Shown here piece after piece: positions 21,958 through 31,082 of a stretch of DNA of 64,000 bases. The position numbers and the translations under genes are program-made. The notes beneath the pieces are model-generated. The model ran no database searches and was not told the origin of the DNA. It saw only the letters and a list, made by a program, of their open reading frames with translations. The first letter of the stretch is position 1. Each line of letters starts with the position of its first letter. The DNA comes from JANQOH01 sp965200095 (GTDB lineage Bacteria > Pseudomonadota > Alphaproteobacteria > UBA7887): the NCBI GenBank assembly GCA_965200095.1, contig OZ241350.1, positions 1,116,001 to 1,180,000 on the forward strand. Direction: 5' to 3'.

Positions 21958-23196
21958 TCACAAATTCGGCCCGCTGTCGGAAACGTAGGTCGCCCAGCGT
22001 TCCATCAGCGAGCGCCGGCGGCCGAACAGGTCGGTCCGCGCATAGGCGGCCTCCGTCCGGTCGCGCACCGCATGGGCCAGCGCCGCCTCCATGACGGCAT
22101 GCGGCGCGTCGGTGCATTCCGCCGCCCAGTCGCGGAAACTCGAGCGGAAGCCGTGCACCACCGTGTCGAGACCGAGCGCGCGGACCAGGTTCATCAACGT
22201 CGAGTCCGACAGCGGCCGTCCGCGCCGCGCGCCGGGAAACACCAGACCGCCGCCGTCGTCGAGCGCGCGCGCCTCGGCGAGGACCGCAAGCGCGCGGCCG
22301 GACAGGGGGATGCGGTGCGCGCGCCTGGATTTCATACGCTCGGCGGGCACGGTCCACACCGCTCGGGCGCGGTCCATCTCGCGCCATGCGGCCGCGCGGA
22401 CCTCGCCCGAACGCGCGGCGGTGAGGACGAGAAACTCGAGCGCGAACCGCACGGCCGGTCGCGCGTCGGAAGCGCGCATCGCGGCGAGGGCGGCCGCGAC
22501 CTCGTCATGCGGCAGCGCCCGGAAATGGCGCGCCGCCGCGCCGTTGCGCCGGGGCAACGCCGCGCCGACCGCCTCGCCGGCGGGGTTGTCGGCGCGCCAG
22601 CCCTGCGCGACCGCCCACAGCATGACCTTGCCGATGCGCTGGCGCACGCGCTGCGCCGTCGCCGGCGTGCGGCGCCAGATCGGCGTGAGCACCGCCATCA
22701 CGTCCGCCGTGCCGACGGTCGAGACGGGGAGCGCGCCGAGACGCGGGAAAGCGTGACGTTCGAGAACCGCAAGCCATTGCCCGGCATGTTTCGCGCTCCG
22801 CCACGAGGGGCGATGGAGCGCGTGCACGATCCGCGCCGCCTCGGCAAAGGTCGGAACCCCGCCGCCCGCCGGCCGGCGCGCCAGAGGGTCGCCGCCGGCG
22901 CGCGCCAGCCTCCGGTTGTCGAGCGCCTTCGCGCGCGCTTCCGCCAGCGGCACCAGCGAACAGCCGCCGAGACCGAGGGTGCGGTCCCGCCCCTGGACGC
23001 GCAGCCGCTGCACCCAGCGCCGCGCGCCCGACGGGTCCACCTGCAGATAGAGGCCGTTGCCGTCGCAATAACGGCCCGGCTTCGCGACCGCGCGCACGAA
23101 GGACAGGGTGAGGGCGTTTTCGGGGTGCTTCCCTCTCTTGCGCCCCTTCGGCGCTCCCCCGCGTGCGTCGCCCATGTCTTCCCTGTCCGACTCCAT
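21958..23196 (-). CDS. P4-type tyrosine recombinase (integrase)
   Basis: This 412-residue tyrosine recombinase has the N-terminal arm-binding DUF4102-type domain (YCDGNGLYLQVDPSGARRWV, with GLGGCSLVPLAEARAKA), a core-binding domain, and the catalytic domain with Arg in LTAARSGEVRAAAW, HGFRSSFRDWA (His-x-x-Arg) and the Tyr in AAYARTDLFGRRRSLMERWA, all as in the P4 family. The Met at 23196 was chosen because the fragment at 19645 preserves the same start. It lies between a complete porin and an inverted, headless one. The family normally integrates islands; here it could act on porin sequence, which is inference. Confidence 0.9.
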   Translation of the reverse strand: MESDREDMGDARGGAPKGRKRGKHPENALTLSFVRAVAKPGRYCDGNGLYLQVDPSGARRWVQRLRVQGRDRTLGLGGCSLVPLAEARAKALDNRRLARAGGDPLARRPAGGGVPTFAEAARIVHALHRPSWRSAKHAGQWLAVLERHAFPRLGALPVSTVGTADVMAVLTPIWRRTPATAQRVRQRIGKVMLWAVAQGWRADNPAGEAVGAALPRRNGAAARHFRALPHDEVAAALAAMRASDARPAVRFALEFLVLTAARSGEVRAAAWREMDRARAVWTVPAERMKSRRAHRIPLSGRALAVLAEARALDDGGGLVFPGARRGRPLSDSTLMNLVRALGLDTVVHGFRSSFRDWAAECTDAPHAVMEAALAHAVRDRTEAAYARTDLFGRRRSLMERWATYVSDSGPNL

Positions 23197-23304
23197 GTCC
23201 AATTTCCGGCGCGAGGCGAGGGCTCGAGGCGTCGCCGGGCAACCCGCCGAATACGAAATTTTACAATACCTTGCCAGATCGCCGGCAGGGATGGGATATG
23301 CGCG

Positions 23305-24426
23305 AGCGGCGGCTTCGTCAACGGCCGGTTCGCCGAGGTCTATTTCGACGGCGAGCTGACCGCCGACAACGGGCTGACCTACGGCGCCAAGATCCACTTC
23401 AACACCACGGACCGCAGCAAGTTCGCCACCGGCGGCTATCCCGGACGCCAGTACATCTACCTGAAGGGCGACTGGGGTTCGATGGAGTTCGGCAACTGGA
23501 TCGGCGCCGACTCGGGCATGAACCTGTGCCCCCTCGCCTGCACCTACAAGGGCTTCGGCGGGCTGGACACGCCCTATCGTGACTACGTCGAAATGCCCAA
23601 GGGCGCCATCGCCAACCACATCAACCCCTTCTGGTTCAACCAGTCGCCGAAGGCCGTCTACTACACGCCGGCGGTCAACGGCTTCCAGGCGGGCGTCAGC
23701 TACACGCCTTCGGAAAACAACTTCTTCGAGCCGACCCCGAGGCCGACGAGCGAGCAGGACGGCCAGCAGAAGGACATTGTCGGCCTGGGCGCGCAGTGGA
23801 ACGGCGACTTCGGCGGCACCACGGTCGGTTTCTCCGCAGTCGGCGCCGTCAGCGACGGCGCGACGAGCAAGACCGACGCGGCCTACAAGAAGGAAATGCT
23901 GACCGCGGCCAAATACGCCGAGTTCCGGGCCAAGCCCCCGGAGGAAAGCGGAATGACGCGAAGGACGGTGCAGATATTGGACGACGGAGGCGCGCATGTC
24001 GAAACCTACACCCCTGCGAAGACATCGCAGATGGAGGGCCTCGGCTATTACGAACTGACCGGCAAGGTCGGGTTCGGCGGCTTCGTCTTCGCCGGCACCT
24101 GGTGGGATTTCGGCGACGGCCGAGCCCCCAAGGGGTCCAACCAGGATTACACGGGGTGGGGCGTCGACGCCTCCTACGCCTTCGGCCCCTACGGCCTCGA
24201 AGTGCAGTATGCGCACGCCGAGAAGACCACGAATTCCATGGGCACGTCCACGTCGAGCGATTTCGACGGCTGGAACGTGAGCCTCGGCTACAGCATCGCC
24301 CCGGGCCTGAAGTGGTATGGCGAAGTGACCCGCGGCTCGTATGACGTCATGGGCACTGAGGAGCCCAACGGCGACGGCGAGTATACGGGGACCGTGTTCC
24401 TGTCCGGCCTCTACCTCAACTTCTGA
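23305..24426 (+). pseudogene. Second porin body lacking promoter and signal peptide
   Basis: From AGCGGCGGCTTCGTCAACGG at 23305 the sequence follows the complete porin almost base for base to the stop, in the opposite orientation. The first 61 codons, the signal peptide and any in-frame start are absent: upstream is integrase-leader DNA, and the nearest ATGs are in other frames. The body itself has no frameshift or stop. It differs mainly in one predicted surface loop, which is about 40 residues longer (it includes AAYKKEMLTAAKYAEF and GAHVETYTPAKTSQMEG). An intact body without a head fits a silent cassette better than a decaying gene. Confidence 0.8.
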
Positions 24427-24450
24427 TCGGGGCGCATCCTCGCATCCGGG

Positions 24451-24487
24451 AAGGGGCGGTGGGTCTCCCGCCGCCCCTTTTCTTTTC
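24451..24487 (+). terminator. Terminator after the second porin body
   Basis: The hairpin AAGGGGCGG ... CCGCCCCTT followed by TTCTTTT lies 24 bp past the stop. It is homologous to but diverged from the hairpin after the complete porin, so the two copies share ancestry through the terminator. Confidence 0.8.
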
Positions 24488-25065
24488 GGGGCCGCTCTCT
24501 TTCGGGAATTGGGCCTCGCCGGGAAGCCGCCGTCCGTAACCGGCGGGCCGGCTGCGCATCGAGGGCGTGGCGTGGCGGTTTCGGAACGTCTCCCCCGCTC
24601 GCGCCTTTCGAGTGTCCCACTACCATGTCGTCCGCCGCAACCCGTCTATGGAGCGGGCGAAGAAATCGAACAGCCTTACGAATACTCGTCATTCCCGTGA
24701 AAGAGCGTGTGAAGAAATCGGGCGTTTCCGTTCGTGACAGCCGGATCGCCGAGGCGCCGGCATTGTAAAAGACAATAACCACCGAATAATACCTCGTCAT
24801 TCCCGCGAAAGCGGGAATCCGGAGGCGACGCCCGCAGTATCGGCCCGTTTTTTTCTTGCAGAAACGCCGCAACGGATTCCCGCTTTCGCGGGAATGACGA
24901 GCATTTGTAAGGCTTCTGATTTCTTTACATGATCGAGGGCAGGAGGCTCTCATCGCGACGGCTGGATTTCCGAAGTATCGGCATTGTAAAGGACAATACC
25001 CACCGAATAATACTCGTCATTCCCGCGAAAGCGGGAATCCGGAGGCGCTCGTCCGAAATGGAGGC
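24488..25065. repeat. Repeat mosaic between porin copy and three-gene cassette
   Basis: A complete palindrome-ended element spans about 24795-24899, and a half element starts at 25014. Both are preceded by the TTGTAAAAGACAATAACC-type block (24762 and 24980). GAAGAAATCG and TTCTTTACA linkers join them. The first 150 bp (24488-24640) shows nothing recognisable. The border of the cassette is near 25065. Confidence 0.8.
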
Positions 25066-25243
25066 CCCAGCACCGCATGAGCAGCCCGGGAGCTGCGACA
25101 TGGCCAGGGCGACAGATCGGCAATTCTCATTTTGGCCTGAAGCGATACGGCGGATCCATCGCGGCCGCCCCTGGGAGCGTCGGCGCTCCCGGAGAGGCGC
25201 GCCCATCGCCATAATGAGAACCGCTGGCGACAGATCCGGGACG

Positions 25244-25272
25244 TGGACGGTAACCCGCCGATCCGGTATAAT
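25244..25272 (+). promoter_or_regulatory. Predicted sigma-70-type promoter of the three-gene cassette
   Basis: TGGACG at 25244-25249 and a perfect TATAAT at 25267-25272 are separated by 17 bp. Transcription would begin near 25279, which rules out a start codon at 25271 and favours 25286 or 25352 for the first gene. It is an unusually good consensus match for this GC-rich genome. Confidence 0.65.
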
Positions 25273-25351
25273 GCCGTCACGGCCGATGGAGCGGGAGAAC
25301 CTGCATCCCCGAGCGGGCCAAGGCGCCAGGCACACGAAGAACGGCAGCAGC

Positions 25352-26197
25352 ATGTTCGAACCACTGCACCGGGACCACTCCATCGAGACCGTGATTCTCC
25401 GGCTCACGGGGAGTGGCGAGATGACGGAGCACGAGCGGGCGAGCCTCGACGAAGGGTACGAGAAGTACTGGAAGGCGGGGCTGCCGACGGTGGGCCAGAC
25501 ACAGGTGATGGAGACCGCCATGGGCCCGACACCGCTTGTGGACGGACGGCCGAAGCCGCTGGCGCCCACGCACTACGTCGAATTCATGCGCACGGGCAAG
25601 GCCGCGTGGTGGATGGAGATCGCCGGGCCGACGATCACGGTCGGATGCGCACGGTACGGGGGGTGGAAGAGCGTGAGCAGAAAAGCCTGCGAGCTGTTCG
25701 CCGGCGTGGGCAAGACCCTCGGAAACGCCCACCCGCTGGCGCAGGTCTGCAGTGCGGAGCTGACCTACCAGGACCTGCTCGTCTGGCGCGGCGCCGATGA
25801 GGACTACGACCCGAAGCTCGCAATCCAGGAGACGCGCATCCCCATGCAGGCAAGGAACTCGAAAGAGTGGCACGTAGGGGAGGGATGGATCGAAGACCCT
25901 GAGGGGAAACGAATCCTGGAACGGTTTCAGGTCGGGGCGGAGCTGCGCAGGGAAGAAAACCGGATACATCCGATCATCCAGGTAACAACAACAGCAATCT
26001 GGGGGTTCGGAGGGACAGGCGGCCCTCTGAAGCTCGACAGGGCGTTCGGGAACATCCAGCCCGTCGACGGGAAGGACAATGACGGTCGATCCATATACGA
26101 TGAACTGCACAGACGGACTCATACGCTGTTCAAAGCCCTGATCACGGAGGAAATCGCCGGCCGGATCGGGTTGCGCCAACCGGGAGAATCGACATGA
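25352..26197 (+). CDS. Conserved hypothetical, possibly TIGR04255 family
   Basis: This 281-residue protein begins MFEPLHRDHSIETVILRL. Its layout matches what I recall of the sporadically distributed TIGR04255 family: an opening block about an expected strand, a mid-protein block (GPTITVGCARYGGWKSVSRK, then AQVCSAELTYQDLLVW) like the family's W-x-x-F and R-x-x-x-R-Y-x-N region, and an end block DELHRRTHTLFKALITEEI. No catalytic motif is visible and the family has no established function. The stop overlaps the next ATG (ATGA). An earlier start at 25286 is possible. The gene is purine-rich, unlike the core genes, which suggests transfer. Confidence 0.5.
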   Translation: MFEPLHRDHSIETVILRLTGSGEMTEHERASLDEGYEKYWKAGLPTVGQTQVMETAMGPTPLVDGRPKPLAPTHYVEFMRTGKAAWWMEIAGPTITVGCARYGGWKSVSRKACELFAGVGKTLGNAHPLAQVCSAELTYQDLLVWRGADEDYDPKLAIQETRIPMQARNSKEWHVGEGWIEDPEGKRILERFQVGAELRREENRIHPIIQVTTTAIWGFGGTGGPLKLDRAFGNIQPVDGKDNDGRSIYDELHRRTHTLFKALITEEIAGRIGLRQPGEST

Positions 26198-26772
26198 ACC
26201 TGATGGCAAGCACGGGGCAGCCCCGAATCGAAGCGCCCACGGTTCGTTTCGGGGGCATCGCGCCGCGGCGAGGATCGAGTCGTCCGCCGCAACCCGTCAG
26301 TGAGGGCGGCCTTGCCGAGCGGCAAGCGCAACGCGGGAACGGAACCGCATGGCAGGCAGACGAGAGAGGCCTTGGGTGGACGGTCGACACGAGTGAAAGC
26401 GGCCGGGAGACGAAGACGGTTCGGGAGATACTGGACACGATCGACGCCGATACCATGCAAGCGGCCCGGATCAAGGGAGGGACGAACCCGCAGATTGAGG
26501 CGAACCGGGACCGGATCGCAGAGCTGCTCGGGCTGTGCGAGGAGTGGAAGCGGCCCGATGAGATCTACGCCGACGAGGCATGGGAAATCTCTATCGTCTG
26601 GCGTAGCGGATACGGCAGGGTCGAGATCGGCACGGAGGAGGATGGCAGCGTCGGGTACTATGTCCGCCGCACCCTGAGCGGGAAGAGCGAGGAAGGAAAC
26701 TTCCGGGAGCACAGCAGGGAAGAGCTCGACCGGGTCATGTCCTGGCTGGACAAGGCGCCCGAGGAGCTGTGA
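26194..26772 (+). CDS. Hypothetical protein, middle gene of cassette
   Basis: Not recognised. The 192-residue product has a low-complexity, Arg/Gly/Gln-rich first 60 residues and a more ordered second half. A block PDEIYADEAWEISIVWR followed by VEIGTEEDGSVGYYVRR resembles small beta-rich proteins in which a query/ligand strand pairs with EEDGSVGYY; this is only a resemblance. It overlaps the upstream gene by 4 bp and is followed after 3 bp by the third, so all three are translated together. Purine-rich coding strand as in its neighbours. Confidence 0.7.
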   Translation: MNLMASTGQPRIEAPTVRFGGIAPRRGSSRPPQPVSEGGLAERQAQRGNGTAWQADERGLGWTVDTSESGRETKTVREILDTIDADTMQAARIKGGTNPQIEANRDRIAELLGLCEEWKRPDEIYADEAWEISIVWRSGYGRVEIGTEEDGSVGYYVRRTLSGKSEEGNFREHSREELDRVMSWLDKAPEEL

Positions 26773-26775
26773 GGG

Positions 26776-27444
26776 TTGGCCAGGCGCGGGGAGAAATTTC
26801 CGGAGGAGGAACGAGCGCACGGAGCGCAATCGCCCGGGGTCGTGGAGGACGACGAAGAGCTGGAGCGCAGACTGCCCCCTGGAGCGCGAGAGACCGACGG
26901 CGGCGCGATTCCCCTGGCTGCGTTTCCGCGCAGGGAGCTCCGGTGGACCGGGGAGGAAGGCGGAGCATCGGTGGACCGAAGCCGATATGCGGAGGGGGAA
27001 ATCGCAGGCCGACGAGGAATGCGGGGCACGATCAAGGCCAGGACAGGAGATATCCGAAAACTCACCGACGAAAGCGGGAACAGACTTTGGAGCGTCACGG
27101 ATCGACCCATGCCGGGGAATCGAGCGCACGCCGAAATACAGCGTGAGCCGCGGGGCAAGATGCCAAGCAGGGCGGAACGCGACCGGTTCATGGAGGCGTG
27201 GCGAGGGACCGTCGCACTGTTGACGACGCTCAAGGAGGAAGACCCTCTGGGCAAGCCGGAACTGCGCCCGGCGCCCGATGCCGGCGTGGATATCCACTGG
27301 CGATCGGGGCGGGACGACAAGCTGAGACGCGTCCTGCGGGTCGAGTCGGTTGCCGAAGCGATACGGGCGTATGTCGGGGCGGGGTTCATGACGAAAGCGG
27401 ACGCGGCGGAGGAGTGGCGCAGACTGGAGCGAGAGAGCATGTGA
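26776..27444 (+). CDS. Hypothetical protein, last gene of cassette
   Basis: Not recognised. The frame gives 222 residues from a TTG at 26776, 3 bp after the previous stop; a later start is possible because the first 130 residues are charged and low in hydrophobic residues. The C-terminal part is the best ordered: DRFMEAWRGTVALLTTLKEE, then VDIHWRSGRDDKLRRVLRVE and an alpha-helical end GFMTKADAAEEWRRLERE. No membrane segment or signal peptide is seen. It ends where the next repeat cluster begins, so the cassette is bounded by repeats on both sides. Confidence 0.65.
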   Translation: MARRGEKFPEEERAHGAQSPGVVEDDEELERRLPPGARETDGGAIPLAAFPRRELRWTGEEGGASVDRSRYAEGEIAGRRGMRGTIKARTGDIRKLTDESGNRLWSVTDRPMPGNRAHAEIQREPRGKMPSRAERDRFMEAWRGTVALLTTLKEEDPLGKPELRPAPDAGVDIHWRSGRDDKLRRVLRVESVAEAIRAYVGAGFMTKADAAEEWRRLERESM

Positions 27445-28578
27445 AGAAATCGCACGGCTCTCACCAAGATGGCCGAAGACCCGACAAGATGGCGCAGTGG
27501 AAGACGATAACGCTCCGATAATACTTCGTCATTCAGGGAAAGAGTGTGTGAAGCAATCGAAAGGCCCCGCTACTCTTCTGTCATTCCCGCGAAAGAGCAT
27601 GTGAAGAAATCGGACAGATTTACAAGTACTCGTCATTCCCGCGAAAGCGGGAATCTGTTTGCGGCGTTTCCGCAAGGAAACCCGGGCCGGTGTATTGCGG
27701 ACGGTCGCGTCCGGATTCCCGCTTTCGCGGGAATGACGAGGTATTATCGTATGGCTATTATCTTCCACTGCGCCATTTCTTCGGCGTTCCAACTGTCGTA
27801 ATGAGGGCCGCCAGATTTTTTCACACGCTCGAAAGCGGGAATCCGGAGGCGACCGTCCGCAATACCGGCCCGGTTTTCCTTGCGGAAACGCCGCAGACAG
27901 ATTCCTTCGCGGGAATGACGAAGTATTATTCGATGGGTATTGTCTTTTACAATGCCGGCACTTCGGCGATCCGTCCGTCACAATGAGAGGCGCGTGACTT
28001 CTTCACACGCTTGAAAGCGGGAATCCGGAGGCGGACGCCCGAAAGGTGCGCCAATGTTTTCGCAGAACTGCCAGACTGGATTCCCGCTTTCGATTGGGTG
28101 AAAAAAATCGAAAGACGCTACTACTCTTCGTCATTCCCGCGAAAGCGGGAATCCGGAGGCGACCGTCCGCAATATCGATCCGGTTTTTATTACGGAAACG
28201 CCGCGACAGATTCCCGCTTTCGCGGGAATGACGAGTATTTGTAAATCTGTCCGATTTCTTCACATGCTCTTTCGCGGGAATGACGAAGTATTATTCGGTG
28301 GATATTGTCATTTACAATGCCAATACCTCGGCGAGCCGTCCGTCGCGATGAGAGGCGCGCGACTTTTTACAGGATCGAGAACCGGAGTCGGGGGCGCGGG
28401 CCACGCGGAGCTCGCGCGCCCGAACGGGATCGGGGTAACGGCGACCGGCGGCGGCGCGTTCGACATGCGGGGGGCGCCGGGCATGAACCCGGATGTCCCG
28501 ACAGGCTTCCGGAGCGTCCGTTTGCGTTTCGACCCGGCGTCCGACGCGCCGGCGGAAAACGCGCCGGACCGCCCGGAC
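27445..28578. repeat. Repeat mosaic between cassette and speE
   Basis: Complete palindrome-ended elements lie at about 27631-27738 and 28129-28233, with degenerate ones around 27831-27915 and 28013-28090. The TATTGTCTTTTACAATGCCG block, inverted relative to 24762, occurs near 27940 and 28296, each followed by a GGCGA-CCGTCCGTC tail. The last part, 28365-28578, is ordinary GC-rich DNA without a gene or clear site. Confidence 0.8.
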
Positions 28579-29490
28579 TCACCGGGCGCCATTGCGTCGT
28601 CTGCCGGACCCTTGCCGATGACGCGGAGAATTCGGTCGCCGCGGCCCGATCAGCGCCTCGATCCAGGGCGGCAGCGCGAAACTCGCGACGTGCATATCGG
28701 GCGTGTAGCAGCGCGTATCGAACCCGGCCGCGGCGAAACGGGCGGCCAGCGTTTCCCGGTCCGCGCGACGAAGACCCGCATCGTCGCTTGCCCAGCCGAG
28801 AGTCATCGCGCCGCCCGAATAGCTCGGCACGGAGACAGTGTAGAACGCGGTGTCGACGAAAAGCGCCGACAGGCGTTCCGAACAGGCGCGCAGAACCTCC
28901 GGTTGCACGAAGGGAACGCCGCTCTGCGTCGCCAGCACGCCGCCCGGGGTCAGGCGGTCGCGGCAGGCGGCGTAGAACCCGCCGGAGAACAGCGCTTCCC
29001 CCGGGCCGACAGGGTCGGTCGAGTCGATAACGATAACGTCGAAGCGCTCGCCTTCGCGCCGTATCCACGCCGCGCCGTCGGCGACGACGATTTCCGCCCG
29101 GGGGTGGTCGAACGCGCCATCCGACAATTCCGGCAGGAACCGCCGCGACGCCCGGATCACCGCTTCGTCGATATCGACCAGAACGACGGACAGGCGCTCG
29201 TGCCGGAGCGCCTCGCGCAGGCAGCCGCCGTCCCCGCCGCCGACGATCAGCATCCGCCGCGCGCGGCCGTGGGCGAACAGCGGAACATGCGTCAGCATCT
29301 CGTGATAGAAACGGTTGTCGCGTTCGGTCGTCTGCACGATGCCGTCGAGCATGAGGACGCGGCCGAAACACTCGGTGTCGAGTATCGACAGGTCCTGATA
29401 CGCCGTGCGCTCGCGATGCACGACCGCCCGGACATCGAGGAACTGGCCGTAGCCCGCATGGATGTCCTCATGAAACCGGACGACGGTCAC
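28579..29490 (-). CDS. speE: Polyamine aminopropyltransferase (spermidine synthase)
   Basis: SpeE transfers the aminopropyl group of decarboxylated S-adenosylmethionine to putrescine. The 303-residue product has the conserved TAYQDLSILDTECFGRVLML, DGIVQTTERDNRFYHEMLTH and LIVGGGDGGCLREALRH motifs, and the DSTDPVGPGEALFS loop. The GTG at 29490 overlaps the speD stop (GTGA), giving the family N-terminus. The last 20 residues (Arg/Pro-rich) are an unusual tail. It is the second gene of a speD-speE pair, so spermidine or a homologue should be made here. Confidence 0.94.
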   Translation of the reverse strand: MTVVRFHEDIHAGYGQFLDVRAVVHRERTAYQDLSILDTECFGRVLMLDGIVQTTERDNRFYHEMLTHVPLFAHGRARRMLIVGGGDGGCLREALRHERLSVVLVDIDEAVIRASRRFLPELSDGAFDHPRAEIVVADGAAWIRREGERFDVIVIDSTDPVGPGEALFSGGFYAACRDRLTPGGVLATQSGVPFVQPEVLRACSERLSALFVDTAFYTVSVPSYSGGAMTLGWASDDAGLRRADRETLAARFAAAGFDTRCYTPDMHVASFALPPWIEALIGPRRPNSPRHRQGSGRRRNGAR

Positions 29491-29867
29491 GACCCGCCCC
29501 GCTCGTGCTCGCTGGCCGACACGCGCGCCGGCGCGAACGCTTTCGTCAGCACCGGAACGGCCCTGTCCGGGTCGGCGGCGCCGCACAGGAACACGTCGAT
29601 GGCGGCGAAACCCGCTTCCGGCCAGGTGTGGACGCTCATGTGGCTTTCGGCCAGGAGCGCGACGCCCGAGATCCCGCCGCCGTCGCCGAAGCGGTGCAGC
29701 TCGATGCCGATCACGGTGGCCCCGGCGGCGGCGCTGGCGTCGCGCAGCGCGCGCTCCACGCGGCCGGCGTCGCCCAGCCCCTGCGCGCCCCACAGATCGA
29801 CCAGCACGTGGCGCGCTCTGACGCGCGCGTCGCCCTCGCCTGTTTTTCTGTCGGCCTTGTCGGCCAT
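29487..29867 (-). CDS. speD: S-adenosylmethionine decarboxylase proenzyme
   Basis: SpeD supplies decarboxylated S-adenosylmethionine to SpeE. The 126-residue product fits the short bacterial class, which self-cleaves to a pyruvoyl group: the motif LLAESHMSVHTWPE has the Glu-Ser cleavage site and conserved His. GYAAIDVFLC-like sequence (GFAAIDVFLCG) follows, with a conserved Cys. The Met at 29867 gives normal length; an earlier start would add about 60 low-complexity residues. The 148-bp gap to the divergent MetE-like gene should hold both promoters. Confidence 0.93.
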   Translation of the reverse strand: MADKADRKTGEGDARVRARHVLVDLWGAQGLGDAGRVERALRDASAAAGATVIGIELHRFGDGGGISGVALLAESHMSVHTWPEAGFAAIDVFLCGAADPDRAVPVLTKAFAPARVSASEHERGGS

Positions 29868-30015
29868 GTTCGCAAGATCTCCCGCAGTAGCGCCCCCGTC
29901 GCCGGCAAGCCGCATATGCCGCGCCGCCGCGCGCGACGCAACCGGATTGCGGTTTGTCGCCGTCCCTCCGGGCGGTAGACTGACGGCCCGCCGTCCACCG
30001 CGAGACGAGGTCGCC

Positions 30016-31056
30016 ATGCCCGAAAGCGCCAGGTTGCTGCCCACCTCCGTCGTCGGCAGCTACGCCCAGCCGGACTGGCTGATCGATCGCGAGGCGCTCG
30101 CCGGCCGGTCGCCGCCGCGGGTGCGGGCGCGGGGGCTGTGGCGCGTCGAGGAGGACTGGCTCGGCCAGGCGCAGGACGACGCGACCCTGCTCGCCATCCG
30201 CGACCAGGAGCGCGCCGGCATCGATATCGTGACCGACGGAGAGATGCGGCGCGAGAGCTACTCGAACCATTTCGCGACCGCTCTGGAGGGCCTTCACCCG
30301 TCGCGTTCGGGCACGGCGATCTCGCGCAAGGGGTCGCCGAACGCGGTGCCGCTGGTGGTCGGCCCCATCCGCCGCGCCCGGCCCGTCGGCGTCCGCGACG
30401 TCGAATTCCTGCGCGCGAACACCGACCGCGCGATCATGGCGACCCTGCCGGGGCCGTTCACGATGTCGGAGCAGGCCGAGAACGAGTATTACCCGGATCG
30501 GGAATCGCTGGCGATGGCCTATGCCGAGGCGGTCAACGAAGAGATTGGGGACCTGTTCGCCGCCGGCGCCGACATCGTGCAGATCGACGAGCCGTGGGTG
30601 CAGGCGCGCCACGAGAACGCGCGCGCCTACGCCGTCGCGGCGATAAACCGCGCGCTGCAAGGGGTGGAGGGGACGACGGCGCTGCATCTCTGCATGGGCT
30701 ATGCGGCGATGATCAAGGACCGCCCGCCGGCCTACCGGTTCCTCGCCGAACTCGCCGACTGTGCGGTCGACCGGATCTCCCTCGAGGCGGCGCAGCCGCG
30801 GCTCGATCTCGGCGTGCTCGCCGACCTGGCGGGCAAGACCATCGTTCTCGGGGTCATCGACCTCGACGACATGACGGTGGAGTCGCCGGAGACCGTCGCG
30901 CAGCGGGTGGAGCGCGCTTTCGACTACGCGCCGCCCGGGCGCGTGGTTCCGGCGCCCGACTGCGGCTTCAAATACGTCCCCCGCGACGTGGCCTTCGCCA
31001 AACTCGCGGCGCTTGCCGCCGGCGCGAAACTGGCGCGCGAACGACTCGGCGGGTGA
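30016..31056 (+). CDS. Cobalamin-independent methionine synthase-like protein (MetE C-terminal domain only)
   Basis: The 346-residue product matches only the catalytic C-terminal barrel of MetE. Zinc ligands are visible as His and Cys in LHLCMGYAAMIKD and Cys in PAPDCGFKYVPRDVA; IVTDGEMRRESYSNHF, TLPGPFTMSEQAENEYY and QIDEPWVQARHENAR are the other conserved blocks. The MetE N-terminal half is absent, as in the short archaeal-type enzymes and in related proteins of uncertain methyl donor. It diverges from speD-speE; both use or make S-adenosylmethionine/methionine, so a link is plausible. Confidence 0.85.
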   Translation: MPESARLLPTSVVGSYAQPDWLIDREALAGRSPPRVRARGLWRVEEDWLGQAQDDATLLAIRDQERAGIDIVTDGEMRRESYSNHFATALEGLHPSRSGTAISRKGSPNAVPLVVGPIRRARPVGVRDVEFLRANTDRAIMATLPGPFTMSEQAENEYYPDRESLAMAYAEAVNEEIGDLFAAGADIVQIDEPWVQARHENARAYAVAAINRALQGVEGTTALHLCMGYAAMIKDRPPAYRFLAELADCAVDRISLEAAQPRLDLGVLADLAGKTIVLGVIDLDDMTVESPETVAQRVERAFDYAPPGRVVPAPDCGFKYVPRDVAFAKLAALAAGAKLARERLGG

Positions 31057-31082
31057 GACCGGAGCGCGGGCGCTTGCGGCGC

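Noticed and set aside
21655..24426. One long plus-strand frame through integrase and porin body (923 codons)
   Set aside because: It is an accidental join: the first 560 codons are antisense to the integrase. Only the part from 23305 is porin.
25271..25351. Earlier start codon (25271) for the first cassette gene
   Set aside because: It overlaps the -10 box, so it would precede the predicted transcript start.
28365..28578. Short frames left of speE
   Set aside because: No family features, no Shine-Dalgarno and composition like non-coding DNA.
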